Position numbers and translations under genes: made by a program | Notes under the pieces: generated by a model | Told to the model about the DNA's origin: nothing | The model's database searches: none | What the model saw: the letters and a program-made list of their open reading frames with translations, nothing else | DNA from: Nocardia ignorata NBRC 108230 | GTDB taxonomy: Bacteria; Actinomycetota; Actinomycetes; Mycobacteriales; Mycobacteriaceae | Length of the DNA: 64,000 nt | Direction of reading: 5' to 3' | Assembly: GCF_001612905.1 (NCBI RefSeq) | Contig: NZ_BDBI01000008.1 | Coordinates: 62,001-126,000, forward strand | Shown here: in pieces, positions 19,169 to 27,080 of the stretch | Position numbering within the stretch: position 1 is the first letter of the stretch | Layout of the letters: every line of letters starts with the position of its first letter

Positions 19169-19816
19169 ATGCCCTCGCTGACGCGCGTCCCGCGATCGGC
19201 CCGCAAATCCTCCGACGACCGGCGGGTGGAGTTCGAGCGCCGGGTACTGAGTGCGGTGGAGGACCTGCTCGCAGACGGCACGCCGTACACCGAGCTCGCC
19301 GTGCAGCGGATCGCGGCCGCGTCCGGCGCGGCCCGGTCGACCTTCTACCGCTACTTTCCGGACAAGAGCAGCCTGCTGGTCCGGATGGCCGAACTGGCCA
19401 CCGCCGACCTCTTCGCGGCCGCCGAAACATGGTGGCGCGCCGAACACACCGACGAGCAGGCCGGTGTCGTCGCGGCGATCGCCGCGATGATCAGCGGCTT
19501 CCGTGCACACCGCTACCTGCTGCTCGCCCTGAGCGAGGTGTCGGCCTACGACCGCGCGGTGGCGCGCTACTGGCGGACGAGGGTTGCCGGCTTCGCCGAA
19601 CTGGTGTGTACCCGCCTCGACACCGAGCGCGCGGCAGGCCGCGTAGCGCCCCGACTCGACCCGCAGTCGACCGCCCTGGTTCTCACCTCGATGGTCGAAC
19701 GGACACTCACGGTCGCTTTCGCTTCGGATACGGGCATCACCGACGAGGAACTGGCCGCATCGCTCGGCCGCGCCATCTGGCTCGTCGTCTACGGCGACGC
19801 ACAGACGACCGCCTGA
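19169..19816 (+). CDS. TetR-family transcriptional regulator
   Basis: A 215-residue TetR protein with the helix-turn-helix at about 45-70 (AVQRIAAASGAARSTFYRYF) and a helical ligand-binding C-terminal half. It is divergent from the two FAD enzymes and is the natural repressor for the 17-bp palindrome between them. The chosen ATG lies 12 residues before the first acidic helix; no strong ribosome-binding site is visible, so the start could be slightly off. A short gap of 97 bp separates it from the convergent VWA gene. Confidence 0.88.
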   Translation: MPSLTRVPRSARKSSDDRRVEFERRVLSAVEDLLADGTPYTELAVQRIAAASGAARSTFYRYFPDKSSLLVRMAELATADLFAAAETWWRAEHTDEQAGVVAAIAAMISGFRAHRYLLLALSEVSAYDRAVARYWRTRVAGFAELVCTRLDTERAAGRVAPRLDPQSTALVLTSMVERTLTVAFASDTGITDEELAASLGRAIWLVVYGDAQTTA

Positions 19817-19913
19817 CCCCGCCGGCGTGATCCGCCGACGAACGCCTGCGTGTCGCATTCCTCCGGTCCGAACGTCGGCTGAGCGTGGTCACCACTTCTC
19901 GCCGCGCACGCGG

Positions 19914-20654
19914 TCAGGGGGTGCAGGTAAGGCCGGTCAGCACCGCGTTCAGTTCGGCGAGTGTTGTCACGGAATGGAAGTCGCCGCCGGACAGTCTGCC
20001 GATCTCGCGCAGCGACTCCGGATCGGTGGGCACCGGGACCAGGCTGCGGCCGTTTGCCTCGGGAACTTCGATTGTTCCACCGCTGGTTCCGAGTGAAACA
20101 GCCGAGATCCCGGCGTACTGCCGTCTCGCTTCGCGGGCGGCGGTGAAGGCGCCGCGGGAATCGTCGAGATCGGCGGGCACGGTCTGTTTGCCGTCGGAAA
20201 GCAGGACGATCCGGCGCGGACCTTCGAGCGACGCGACCGCCTGCGGCGCACCGAGCGCGGCGAGCGCGGTGAAGATCGCTTCGCCGGTGGCGGTGCGTTC
20301 GGCCAGCCGAACGGCATCGATCGCGCGTTTGAAGAGGGTGCGGTCGGTCGATGGGCTCACCTGCACCGATGCGGTTCCGGCGAAGGTGATCAGGCCGAGT
20401 TGCGTGCGCGGCGGCGGCTGGTCCGCGTACTCCTTCGCCGCGGTAGTCGCGACGGCGAGCCGGGTAGGAGCCACATCACCTGCCTCCATCGACAGCGAGG
20501 TGTCGAGCACGAACATCACCACCGCGTCGCAGACCGGGAGCCCGAGCTTCGGTTGTGCGTGACCGGAGATCGTGTTCGCACAGGCGGATGTGAGACCGAC
20601 TACCGCAGCCAACAGGCAGGCCGCTACCGACAGCTTCGAATGCCCTTGGCGCAC
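19914..20654 (-). CDS. VWA-domain lipoprotein
   Basis: A 246-residue protein with a lipoprotein signal (residues 1-25, lipobox LTSAC, Cys25) and one von Willebrand factor A domain from about 40 to 235. The metal-ion site DxSxS is present as DTSLS (51-55). A Thr in RTATGEAIF and Asp in LLSDGKQ complete a MIDAS. It should sit on the outer face of the cytoplasmic membrane and mediate metal-dependent protein contacts. It is the last gene of a minus-strand run, 40 bp after the polytopic Fed-like gene, and is probably cotranscribed. GTG start. Confidence 0.85.
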   Translation of the reverse strand: MRQGHSKLSVAACLLAAVVGLTSACANTISGHAQPKLGLPVCDAVVMFVLDTSLSMEAGDVAPTRLAVATTAAKEYADQPPPRTQLGLITFAGTASVQVSPSTDRTLFKRAIDAVRLAERTATGEAIFTALAALGAPQAVASLEGPRRIVLLSDGKQTVPADLDDSRGAFTAAREARRQYAGISAVSLGTSGGTIEVPEANGRSLVPVPTDPESLREIGRLSGGDFHSVTTLAELNAVLTGLTCTP

Positions 20655-20694
20655 AGAGCCAAGCTACCAGCGGACGTCGTAGTCGATGCGATTA

Positions 20695-22023
20695 CTATCC
20701 CCCGAACAGCAGGTACAGCCCGGTGAAGGTGAAGGCGACCATGGTCAGCATCAAGGCCAGCTGGCCGGTCAACCGGTGACGAGGCGGGAGCAGGACCAGA
20801 CAGCGGTCGTGTGCGGCGGCGACGCCGAGGACATGGCCGGTCAGCACCGCGAGCACCTTGCAGGTGGCGAGCACGCCTGGATGGCTCGACAGCACGTAGG
20901 CCACGTCTCGATCGGCCAGCCCCGCGAGGTTCCAGCCACGGTCGAGCGGGTCCGCGAACAGCAGGACCGTCGCCTGCCCCTTCTCGACGAGAAACGTGAG
21001 GTAGTGGGCGATCAGGTAGCCCGCAACGATCGGAGTGAGACTGAGCGCCAGTCGTCGGGGGAGCAGCGCGCGATCGGCGGGGGCGACACCGCCGGTGGCG
21101 CGCGCGGCGAGGGAGAACAGTCCGCCCACGACCCCGATGAAGACCAGTAGTCCGGTCGTGCGCACCAGCGTCGCGTCGACGAGCGGAGCCAGTTCGTCGA
21201 CCAGTTCGCGCCACCACGGGAACGTAGAGAAGCTGTCGAAGGCGGTGGATCCGAGCAAGGTCGCGGCGACCGCGACCGATCCGGCGAGCCCGGGGGTCCC
21301 CGCGAGATTGTTCAGCGGCATCCGCAGTACCGGTTGTCCCGCGTGGTCGCGGCCGAACGGACTCAGGTGCGCCAGCAGCGTGCTGTACACCTCGAGCGGG
21401 TCGGCTCGCTCGGCCCACACGGTGCCGAACAGTACGAGGCCGATCGAGGTGACGACCAGATAGCCGATCAGCCAGGTCAGTACTGAGGTCACCGAACCCG
21501 GTGTGCGCCAGGCCAATTCCAGCCACACGAACGAGAACAGGCCGACAGCGGCGGGGAGGTGGCCCCATTCCTCGCGATAACGGAGAATTCCGTGCTCCGG
21601 CGAGCGCCGCAGCAGTCGACACCCGAATCGGTGGATCGCCCTGACCGGAGAGAGGACCTTCCACACCGGTCCGATCAGCAGCGACGCAACCATCACCCCG
21701 ACCCAGACGCCGATATACAGCACTCCGGGAACCGGATTCAGGGCCGGATCGGAGGAACCGAACATCGCGATGACGAGCACGCACGCGGTGAACACCACAC
21801 TGACCGCGGAAATTACCCCGCGAGCCACGGGAGCGTCGATCAGCCGGCGCACCGGGGTGGGTAGCGGCCATCCCGGCGACTGCGGGTCGAGTCGCGGCTG
21901 ACGCCAGGCCATGAACAGCAGCGCGAACGAGAAGGTCAGCGCCCACGCCGCACCGACCAAGGCGTAGCTGAGCGGAATCGGCAGGTCCGCGGCGCCGTTG
22001 AGGCCGTGGGCGAGGGCGCTCAC
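20695..22023 (-). CDS. Polytopic membrane protein, fenitrothion-hydrolase (FedB)-like
   Basis: A 442-residue protein with roughly 10 transmembrane helices. The start SALAHGLNGAADLPIPLSYA and the later IAHYLTFLVEKGQ and TGHVLGVAAAHDR resemble membrane proteins annotated in actinobacteria as fenitrothion hydrolase, after the FedA/FedB pair of Burkholderia. That name reflects one organophosphate activity; the natural role in actinobacteria is not established. The conserved intramembrane His residues could bind metal. The ATG overlaps the stop of the cupredoxin-like gene by 4 bp. The family call is from memory of motifs and should be checked. Confidence 0.6.
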   Translation of the reverse strand: MSALAHGLNGAADLPIPLSYALVGAAWALTFSFALLFMAWRQPRLDPQSPGWPLPTPVRRLIDAPVARGVISAVSVVFTACVLVIAMFGSSDPALNPVPGVLYIGVWVGVMVASLLIGPVWKVLSPVRAIHRFGCRLLRRSPEHGILRYREEWGHLPAAVGLFSFVWLELAWRTPGSVTSVLTWLIGYLVVTSIGLVLFGTVWAERADPLEVYSTLLAHLSPFGRDHAGQPVLRMPLNNLAGTPGLAGSVAVAATLLGSTAFDSFSTFPWWRELVDELAPLVDATLVRTTGLLVFIGVVGGLFSLAARATGGVAPADRALLPRRLALSLTPIVAGYLIAHYLTFLVEKGQATVLLFADPLDRGWNLAGLADRDVAYVLSSHPGVLATCKVLAVLTGHVLGVAAAHDRCLVLLPPRHRLTGQLALMLTMVAFTFTGLYLLFGG

Positions 22024-22388
22024 CGCCGGACCAGCAGCGTCGTCACCGTCCGTCCGAGTCGGTGGAGTTCGATGTCCACCTGGCCCGGAACCGCCACGGT
22101 GAAATCGAACTCCTGGCCCGCGGCCGCGACGACGGGAAAGGTGTGCGCGGGAGCGGAGTGGACGTGCAGTTCGTCGGTGGCGTCACTGTCGACCCGCAAC
22201 ACGATGCGTTGCCCCACCTCGGCTTCGGTGCGCGTATTGACCGGAGACACTTCACCGTCGGCTATCCGGATGTCGATGGTGCGTGCTGTCTCCACCGGCT
22301 CGACGGTCGGCTCGCCCGACGAGCAGCTCATCAGCAGTGCGCCCGCGCAGACCGTCACAAGACCGAGCCGGAGTCGACGAGCGCTCAC
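22020..22388 (-). CDS. Cupredoxin-like lipoprotein
   Basis: A 122-residue lipoprotein: signal peptide with lipobox LLMSC (Cys22), then one Greek-key beta domain resembling cupredoxins. The C-terminal half has closely placed His residues (ELHVHSAPAHTF and IELHRLG) but no Cys or Met where a blue-copper site would be. A classical type-1 centre is therefore unlikely, though copper could bind through His. It is coupled by 4-bp overlaps to the single-helix gene upstream and the Fed-like gene downstream, implying a shared complex at the membrane. Confidence 0.75.
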   Translation of the reverse strand: MSARRLRLGLVTVCAGALLMSCSSGEPTVEPVETARTIDIRIADGEVSPVNTRTEAEVGQRIVLRVDSDATDELHVHSAPAHTFPVVAAAGQEFDFTVAVPGQVDIELHRLGRTVTTLLVRR

Positions 22389-22579
22389 GGATTCTCCTCA
22401 CTGCGGTCGGACCGCGCGGATTCGGTTTCGGTGCCCGCGTTTTCGCGCTTCTCCGCGCGCCGATCGCGCATCGCGATGAACAACACCAGCCCGACCAACG
22501 CGACTGCGGGCAGGAAGGCCGGAATCGCCAGCAGAAGCGAGTGGTCGGCGAGAATGTCGATGTTCTCCGCGCGGATCAC
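22385..22579 (-). CDS. Small single-helix membrane protein
   Basis: A 64-residue protein: a short N-terminus (IRAENIDILADHS), one transmembrane helix at about 15-37, then a highly charged cytoplasmic tail rich in Arg, Glu and Ser. The GTG start overlaps the stop of the 619-residue membrane gene, and its own stop overlaps the next ATG. It is clearly part of the coupled operon. Size and topology resemble accessory subunits that stabilise a larger membrane complex. No family is recognised. Confidence 0.75.
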   Translation of the reverse strand: MIRAENIDILADHSLLLAIPAFLPAVALVGLVLFIAMRDRRAEKRENAGTETESARSDRSEENP

Positions 22580-24435
22580 GCGTCGACCGTTGCCTTCTGA
22601 TCCGGTGTGCTGCCCGCCGCCAGGTAGCGGTCGTTGACGCGCGCGGCGCCCCACGCCATCGCCGCGATCAAAGCCAGGCTGCACGCCAGCACCACCAGGC
22701 CGGCGAGGCCGATCAACCAGGACGGATGGTCGAAGGACCGCTCACGCTGCAGCACCGAGATCTCCTCGACGAACGGCCGTGTGAAGCTCGCGGGCGCGGC
22801 CACCTCCGCGGCGCCGGTGCCGGGATCGAGCGGCATGAAGAGGGGCAGCGCGGATTGCATGCGCCCGTCCTGCAGGCGCAGCACTGTTTTCCAGGTGCCG
22901 TGCACGGGCACCGGGCGGGTGGAGACGAAATGGTCGTCGGCGACGCGACGCAGTTTGTCCACGACCAGGCCGTGGCCGGGACTGTCGTCACCGGTACCGC
23001 CTTGCCAGGCCAGGATCTCCAACCATTCCGGATCGTCGCCGATCAGATCGGTGGGGGAGAGCCGGATGTCAGCGGTGACCATCCGCCCGCCCCGCACCGG
23101 CTCGGCGTCGGTGAGCAGGACCGTCGCCGACGCGTTCTCCGGCACGCGGATGATCAGCCCGTTCGTGGTCGCCGCGGCAGCGATCACCACCGCGCCGACC
23201 ACCAATCCGCGCCGCACCGCGGGCCTGGGAAGTGGCTCGCCGCGCAAGACGGTGCCGAGCATCGCGCCGATCACACCGCCCGCCACACCGACCGGCACCG
23301 CCATCGCCAGCAGTTCGGGCCACATCCCGGCGACCCAGGGATTGACGAACATCCGCTCGATCCACAGCGATTCCAGCCAGATGCCCACCGTCGCCACCCC
23401 GAGCCCGGCCAGCGCGCCCCACCAGAGCGGTCGGCGGATCAACGGCAGGAGAGCCAGCAGTTCCACCACGACCGCAGCACCGAGATAGAGCGGAAACACA
23501 TTGCGCGGCGCCTCGAATCCGGTGCCGACCAGGACCGCCACGACCCAGCGCACACCGAAGGCGAAGGCCACGAGCAGCAACGTGCTGAGCGGGCCGAGCG
23601 TGAGCCGCGCCGAGATCAGGGCGATCGTCGCGGCGAAGACGATGAGCATCGGTTGCAGCACCAGCCGGAACTGCTGCACACCGAAGTCGAATTCGACGCC
23701 GAACACCGACAACCCGATCACCAGGCCGCCGAAAGCGAACGCCTGAACCGCCCACAACACCCGGCCGTCGATGCGCGCGGGGTCGGGCCGGTTGTATCGG
23801 CCTTCGAGTTCGAGCAGCAGCACGCCGATCAGCGACAGACCCGCACCACCGATGAGCATCAGGTGGGTCGGCCCCCAGAGCGTGACGTCCTGGCCGAACA
23901 GCCGATGCCAGATGTCGTCGAGCGGAAAACCGATCAGCGCGTACAAACCGGCACCGGCGATCAGGATGCCGCCCACGGGGGCGTACCAGTCGCGGGTGAT
24001 CTTCACCGCGGCCCGGCCCGGCTTCTCGTCGAGCGGCAGGATGACGGCAAGCATCCCCGCCATGAAGAGGAAGAACAGGCCGACCAGGATGAAGTAGTGC
24101 GCCGGGTTCGCCAGCGGTCCGGCGTCGCGGCCCTTGCCGACGTGCAGGCTCACATCCCAGATGAAGCCGAGAAACGCCGTCAGGATGGTCGCGAGGAACA
24201 TCGCGATCGGGAGCGCCACCCAGCCCGGCCGGTTCATGATGCGACCGCTGAAGTCGGCCAGCCGTTGCAGCCAGGTGATGCGCCGGGTGCGGTGTAGGTA
24301 CGCCACCCACAGCAGCACCGCGCCGATCACCGCGGCCGCACCGGTCATGAGCGCGACCTGATCGAGGGCGGCGCCACCGCCTTCGGTGCCCTGCGCGACC
24401 GGCATCGTCGACGGAGCGGATATCGCTGTGGACAC
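22576..24435 (-). CDS. Large polytopic membrane protein with extracytoplasmic beta domain
   Basis: A 619-residue protein with about 12 transmembrane helices, then an extracytoplasmic domain (about 430-570) and a final helix (about 582-605). The soluble domain (LTDAEPVRGGRMVTADIRLS, then VPVHGTWKTVLRLQDG) recalls YtkA/CopC-like domains linked to copper or oxidase assembly. Conserved His residues occur in the membrane part (SLHVGKGRD, WHRLFGQD, GPTHLMLIGG). The GTG has GGAGGA 6 nt upstream. It leads the operon with a single-helix protein, a cupredoxin-like lipoprotein, a Fed-like protein and a VWA lipoprotein. It could be the FedA-like partner; function is unknown. Confidence 0.65.
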   Translation of the reverse strand: MSTAISAPSTMPVAQGTEGGGAALDQVALMTGAAAVIGAVLLWVAYLHRTRRITWLQRLADFSGRIMNRPGWVALPIAMFLATILTAFLGFIWDVSLHVGKGRDAGPLANPAHYFILVGLFFLFMAGMLAVILPLDEKPGRAAVKITRDWYAPVGGILIAGAGLYALIGFPLDDIWHRLFGQDVTLWGPTHLMLIGGAGLSLIGVLLLELEGRYNRPDPARIDGRVLWAVQAFAFGGLVIGLSVFGVEFDFGVQQFRLVLQPMLIVFAATIALISARLTLGPLSTLLLVAFAFGVRWVVAVLVGTGFEAPRNVFPLYLGAAVVVELLALLPLIRRPLWWGALAGLGVATVGIWLESLWIERMFVNPWVAGMWPELLAMAVPVGVAGGVIGAMLGTVLRGEPLPRPAVRRGLVVGAVVIAAAATTNGLIIRVPENASATVLLTDAEPVRGGRMVTADIRLSPTDLIGDDPEWLEILAWQGGTGDDSPGHGLVVDKLRRVADDHFVSTRPVPVHGTWKTVLRLQDGRMQSALPLFMPLDPGTGAAEVAAPASFTRPFVEEISVLQRERSFDHPSWLIGLAGLVVLACSLALIAAMAWGAARVNDRYLAAGSTPDQKATVDA

Positions 24436-24569
24436 GGCAGTCCTCCGATGTGTCGAAGCGCCCGGTCGATGGGGTACCGAACAGTATCCCGAAATCCGCG
24501 CCGTGCCGATACCCCACGCGCGCAGGTCGCGGATCCGATCCTGCGCGGCGCGGGGAACGACGCCGTGGG

Positions 24570-25772
24570 TCAGCGCATCGCGATGATCGCCGATCCGTGG
24601 CCGAACAGGCCCTGGTTCACCGCGATGCCCGTGCGGGCGTTGTCCACCTGGCGGCCCTCGGCCCGACCGCGCAGCTGCCAGGTGAGTTCGCAGATCTGGG
24701 CGATCGCCTGAGCGGGGATGGCTTCGCCGAAGCAGGCCAGGCCCCCGCTGGGATTCACCGGTACCCGACCGCCCAACGTCGTTGCACCGCTACGTAGTAG
24801 GGCCTCCGCTTCGCCGGTCTCACAGAGCCCGATGTCCTCGTACCAGTCCAGTTCCAGCGCGGTGGACAGGTCGTAGACCTCCGCGAGGGACAGGTCTTCG
24901 GGACCGATCCCGGCCTCTTCGTAGGCGGCGTGCGCGATGGCCGACCGGAAGGTGCGCGAGGGCGGCTCGACGGCCACGGCCGAGTCCGTCGAGAAGTCCG
25001 GCAGATCGAGCACGGTCTTGGGGAACGTCGGCGTGACCGTCGACAGCGCGGAGATGCGCACCGGATCGGTGACGCCGTGGCGACGGGCGTAGTCCATCGA
25101 CGTGAGCACCAGGGCTGCGCCACCGTCGCTGGTCGCACAGATGTCGAGCAACCGCAGCGGGTCCGAGACGATCGCCGAGGCGGAGATCTCCTCGACCGAG
25201 ACCTCCTTGCGGTAGCGGGCGTTCGGGTTGTTCAGGCCGTGCCTGGAGTTCTTCACCTTGACCGCGGCGAAGTCGTCGAGGGTGGCGCCGTGCAAGGCCA
25301 TCCGGCGGCGGGCGTACAGCGCGAAATAGATGGGGTTGGTTGCACCGAGCAGATGGAAGCGCAACCAGTCCGGGTCGTCGCGGCGCTCGCCACCGACCGG
25401 CTGGAAGAACCCCTTCGGGGTGGTGTCCGCGCCGACTACCAGCGCGACCTCGCACAGTCCGGCCAGAATCTGGGCACGCGCGTTGGCGATGGCCTGTGCG
25501 CCCGAGGCGCACGCGGCGTAGCTGCTCGAGATCTGCGCACCCGACCAACCGAGCGCCTGCGCGAACGTCGCGCCCGAGACGAAGCCGGGGTAACCGTTGC
25601 GGATGGTGTCGGCGCCGGCGATGTAGCCGACGTCGCGGTGGTCCAACCCGGCATCGGCCAGCGCGGCACGCGCCGCCACCAGACCGTATTCGACGAAATT
25701 GCGGCCCCACTTGCCCCAGGGGTGCATGCCCGCGCCGAGGACGGCGATGTCGCGATCGTTGGTGTCAGTCAT
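24570..25772 (-). CDS. Lipid-transfer-type thiolase, Ltp2-like aldolase candidate
   Basis: A 400-residue thiolase-fold protein. Cys88 is present in YAACASGAQA. The second catalytic motif is altered: GGLACFGEAIPAQ places Glu350 where thiolases have the His of GHP. AEVYDLSTALELDWYEDIG contributes tyrosines at the usual active-site loop. It is coupled (8-bp overlap) to a DUF35 zinc-ribbon/OB-fold protein. Such Ltp-DUF35 pairs are known as aldolases that cleave the sterol side chain (Ltp2 with a DUF35 partner). A KstR-like operator lies in front of the pair. Aldol cleavage of a hydroxyacyl-CoA is the best guess. Confidence 0.8.
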   Translation of the reverse strand: MTDTNDRDIAVLGAGMHPWGKWGRNFVEYGLVAARAALADAGLDHRDVGYIAGADTIRNGYPGFVSGATFAQALGWSGAQISSSYAACASGAQAIANARAQILAGLCEVALVVGADTTPKGFFQPVGGERRDDPDWLRFHLLGATNPIYFALYARRRMALHGATLDDFAAVKVKNSRHGLNNPNARYRKEVSVEEISASAIVSDPLRLLDICATSDGGAALVLTSMDYARRHGVTDPVRISALSTVTPTFPKTVLDLPDFSTDSAVAVEPPSRTFRSAIAHAAYEEAGIGPEDLSLAEVYDLSTALELDWYEDIGLCETGEAEALLRSGATTLGGRVPVNPSGGLACFGEAIPAQAIAQICELTWQLRGRAEGRQVDNARTGIAVNQGLFGHGSAIIAMR

Positions 25773-26211
25773 CGACCGGCCTCCACATCCACACCGTGTG
25801 CTCGGCGTCGTCGTCCTCGTACAGCGTGCCGACGGTCAATTCGACCGGCATGCCGACGGCCAGGTCGTCCACGGTGAGACCGCGCTCGACCTGTCCGAGA
25901 ATCACCATCTGCTCGACCTCGAGCTCCACCGCCGCGACGACGTAGGGCACGAACGGATCGGCCGAGACGTAGGGCGCTGGCGGTTTGTACCGAGCGTCGG
26001 CGTACGACCAGATCCGCCCACGCGTAGAGAACAGATACTCGACGAGCTCGGAGCCGTCGTGGGTACCTGTGCACTGCGGATTGCGGCAGGCGAGCGTGTT
26101 CTTCGGGAAGTACGGTGTGCCGCAGTCGTTGCAGCGGGTGCCTTTGAGGCGTACCTGACCGTCGTCCGCAGTGAACCAGTCAGCCACGGCGGGGCGTTGT
26201 TCTTTCTGCAC
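25765..26211 (-). CDS. DUF35 zinc-ribbon/OB-fold protein, thiolase partner
   Basis: A 148-residue protein with an N-terminal rubredoxin-like zinc ribbon (Cys27, Cys30, Cys42 and Cys47 in RCNDCGTPYFP and ACRNPQC) and a C-terminal OB fold (about 60-148). DUF35 proteins form complexes with SCPx-type thiolases or Ltp aldolases and are often needed for their activity. Here the stop overlaps the thiolase start. The ATG at 26211 is 15 bp from a KstR-like palindrome. It is first in the two-gene operon. Confidence 0.88.
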   Translation of the reverse strand: MQKEQRPAVADWFTADDGQVRLKGTRCNDCGTPYFPKNTLACRNPQCTGTHDGSELVEYLFSTRGRIWSYADARYKPPAPYVSADPFVPYVVAAVELEVEQMVILGQVERGLTVDDLAVGMPVELTVGTLYEDDDAEHTVWMWRPVDD

Positions 26212-26225
26212 GTGGCCGACGGTAT

Positions 26226-26239
26226 AGGAACACGTTCTA
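26226..26239. promoter_or_regulatory. KstR-like operator (13 of 14 positions)
   Basis: AGGAACACGTTCTA, read on the minus strand as TAGAACGTGTTCCT, fits the KstR consensus TnnAACnnGTTnnA except for one end base. KstR is the TetR regulator of sterol catabolism in mycobacteria and rhodococci, and thiolase/DUF35 pairs are typical targets. It lies 15 bp upstream of the DUF35 start. The consensus is known; operation here is inferred. Confidence 0.6.
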
Positions 26240-26333
26240 CTTTGGGGCGGAATTCCGATCCGGCGCCGCTCGGGTGGAGGTACGGTTGGCGCGTCGAGGA
26301 TGCGATGACGTCGATCTGGAGTACCGCAGCGCG

Positions 26334-27080
26334 ATGGGCACCAAAGCTATTGACCCGCAGTGGATCCGCAATGTCACGATCATCGGCGATCCCGCCGGGG
26401 CGACCCGGCTGACCCACCGCCTGCGCCGGTGCTTCGGCGCCACGGATGACACCGTCCGCTGGTCGACGGACGGTGCCGAGCACACGATTCGCGTCGCCGC
26501 GCCGTCGAACGAGGCGCTCATCGCCGACCTGGAACGCTGCATTCGGGTAGCCGACGGAGTCGTCGTGGTCGTGGACGCCGCCGCGCAGAGCGCGCCGCGG
26601 CTGGACACCATGTTGCGGGTCGCCGACGACCATCAGGTCGCGCGCCTGTGCCTGGTCACCGGGCTCGGCGGACCCACTGCCGACTTCGACCGCTGTATTC
26701 GTACGATCGCCGACACTCGCGGGGCAGCGCCGCTGGCACTACAGGTCCCGGTCGGCACCGGAGACGACTTCGGCGGTGTCATCGATCTGGTCTCGGCCGC
26801 GGTGCTCGGGGCTGCCGGACAACATCGGGAGTCAGCCGAGCGCTGGTGCCGCGCGCTCGTCGAGACGCTGACCGAATCGGACCCTGTGAAGCCGGACTGC
26901 CTCACCGTCCGGGACCTGCACAACCGCATCCGGGGCCGCACCCGTAACGGCGACATCGTTCCCATCCTGTGCGACGCACCCAGTGCGAGTGACGACATCG
27001 CCGCACTCCTGGACGCGGTCGTCCGATATCTGCCGTCACCCATGTACGTCTGCCAGCCCGAACACGTCCTCGACTACTGA
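26334..27080 (+). CDS. Truncated EF-G-like protein without GTP-binding motifs
   Basis: A 248-residue protein that aligns along its length with the G domain of elongation factor G but has lost the nucleotide-binding motifs. EF-G-like landmarks are IRNVTIIGD (11-19), VADGVVVVVDAAAQSAPRLD (72-91), PLALQVPVGTGDDFGGVIDL (133-152) and a region ending DAVVRYLPSP (227-236). The P-loop is replaced by DPAGATRL and NKxD by VTGLGG (108-113). Domains II-V are absent. GTP hydrolysis is therefore unlikely. The ATG at 26334 starts the conserved region; an upstream GTG at 26274 is possible. It ends overlapping the convergent desaturase gene. Function unknown. Confidence 0.72.
   Translation: MGTKAIDPQWIRNVTIIGDPAGATRLTHRLRRCFGATDDTVRWSTDGAEHTIRVAAPSNEALIADLERCIRVADGVVVVVDAAAQSAPRLDTMLRVADDHQVARLCLVTGLGGPTADFDRCIRTIADTRGAAPLALQVPVGTGDDFGGVIDLVSAAVLGAAGQHRESAERWCRALVETLTESDPVKPDCLTVRDLHNRIRGRTRNGDIVPILCDAPSASDDIAALLDAVVRYLPSPMYVCQPEHVLDY

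Noticed and set aside
22726..24297. 523-residue plus-strand reading frame over the large membrane gene
   Set aside because: Extremely polar, low-complexity product with no motif; an antisense shadow of hydrophobic codons.
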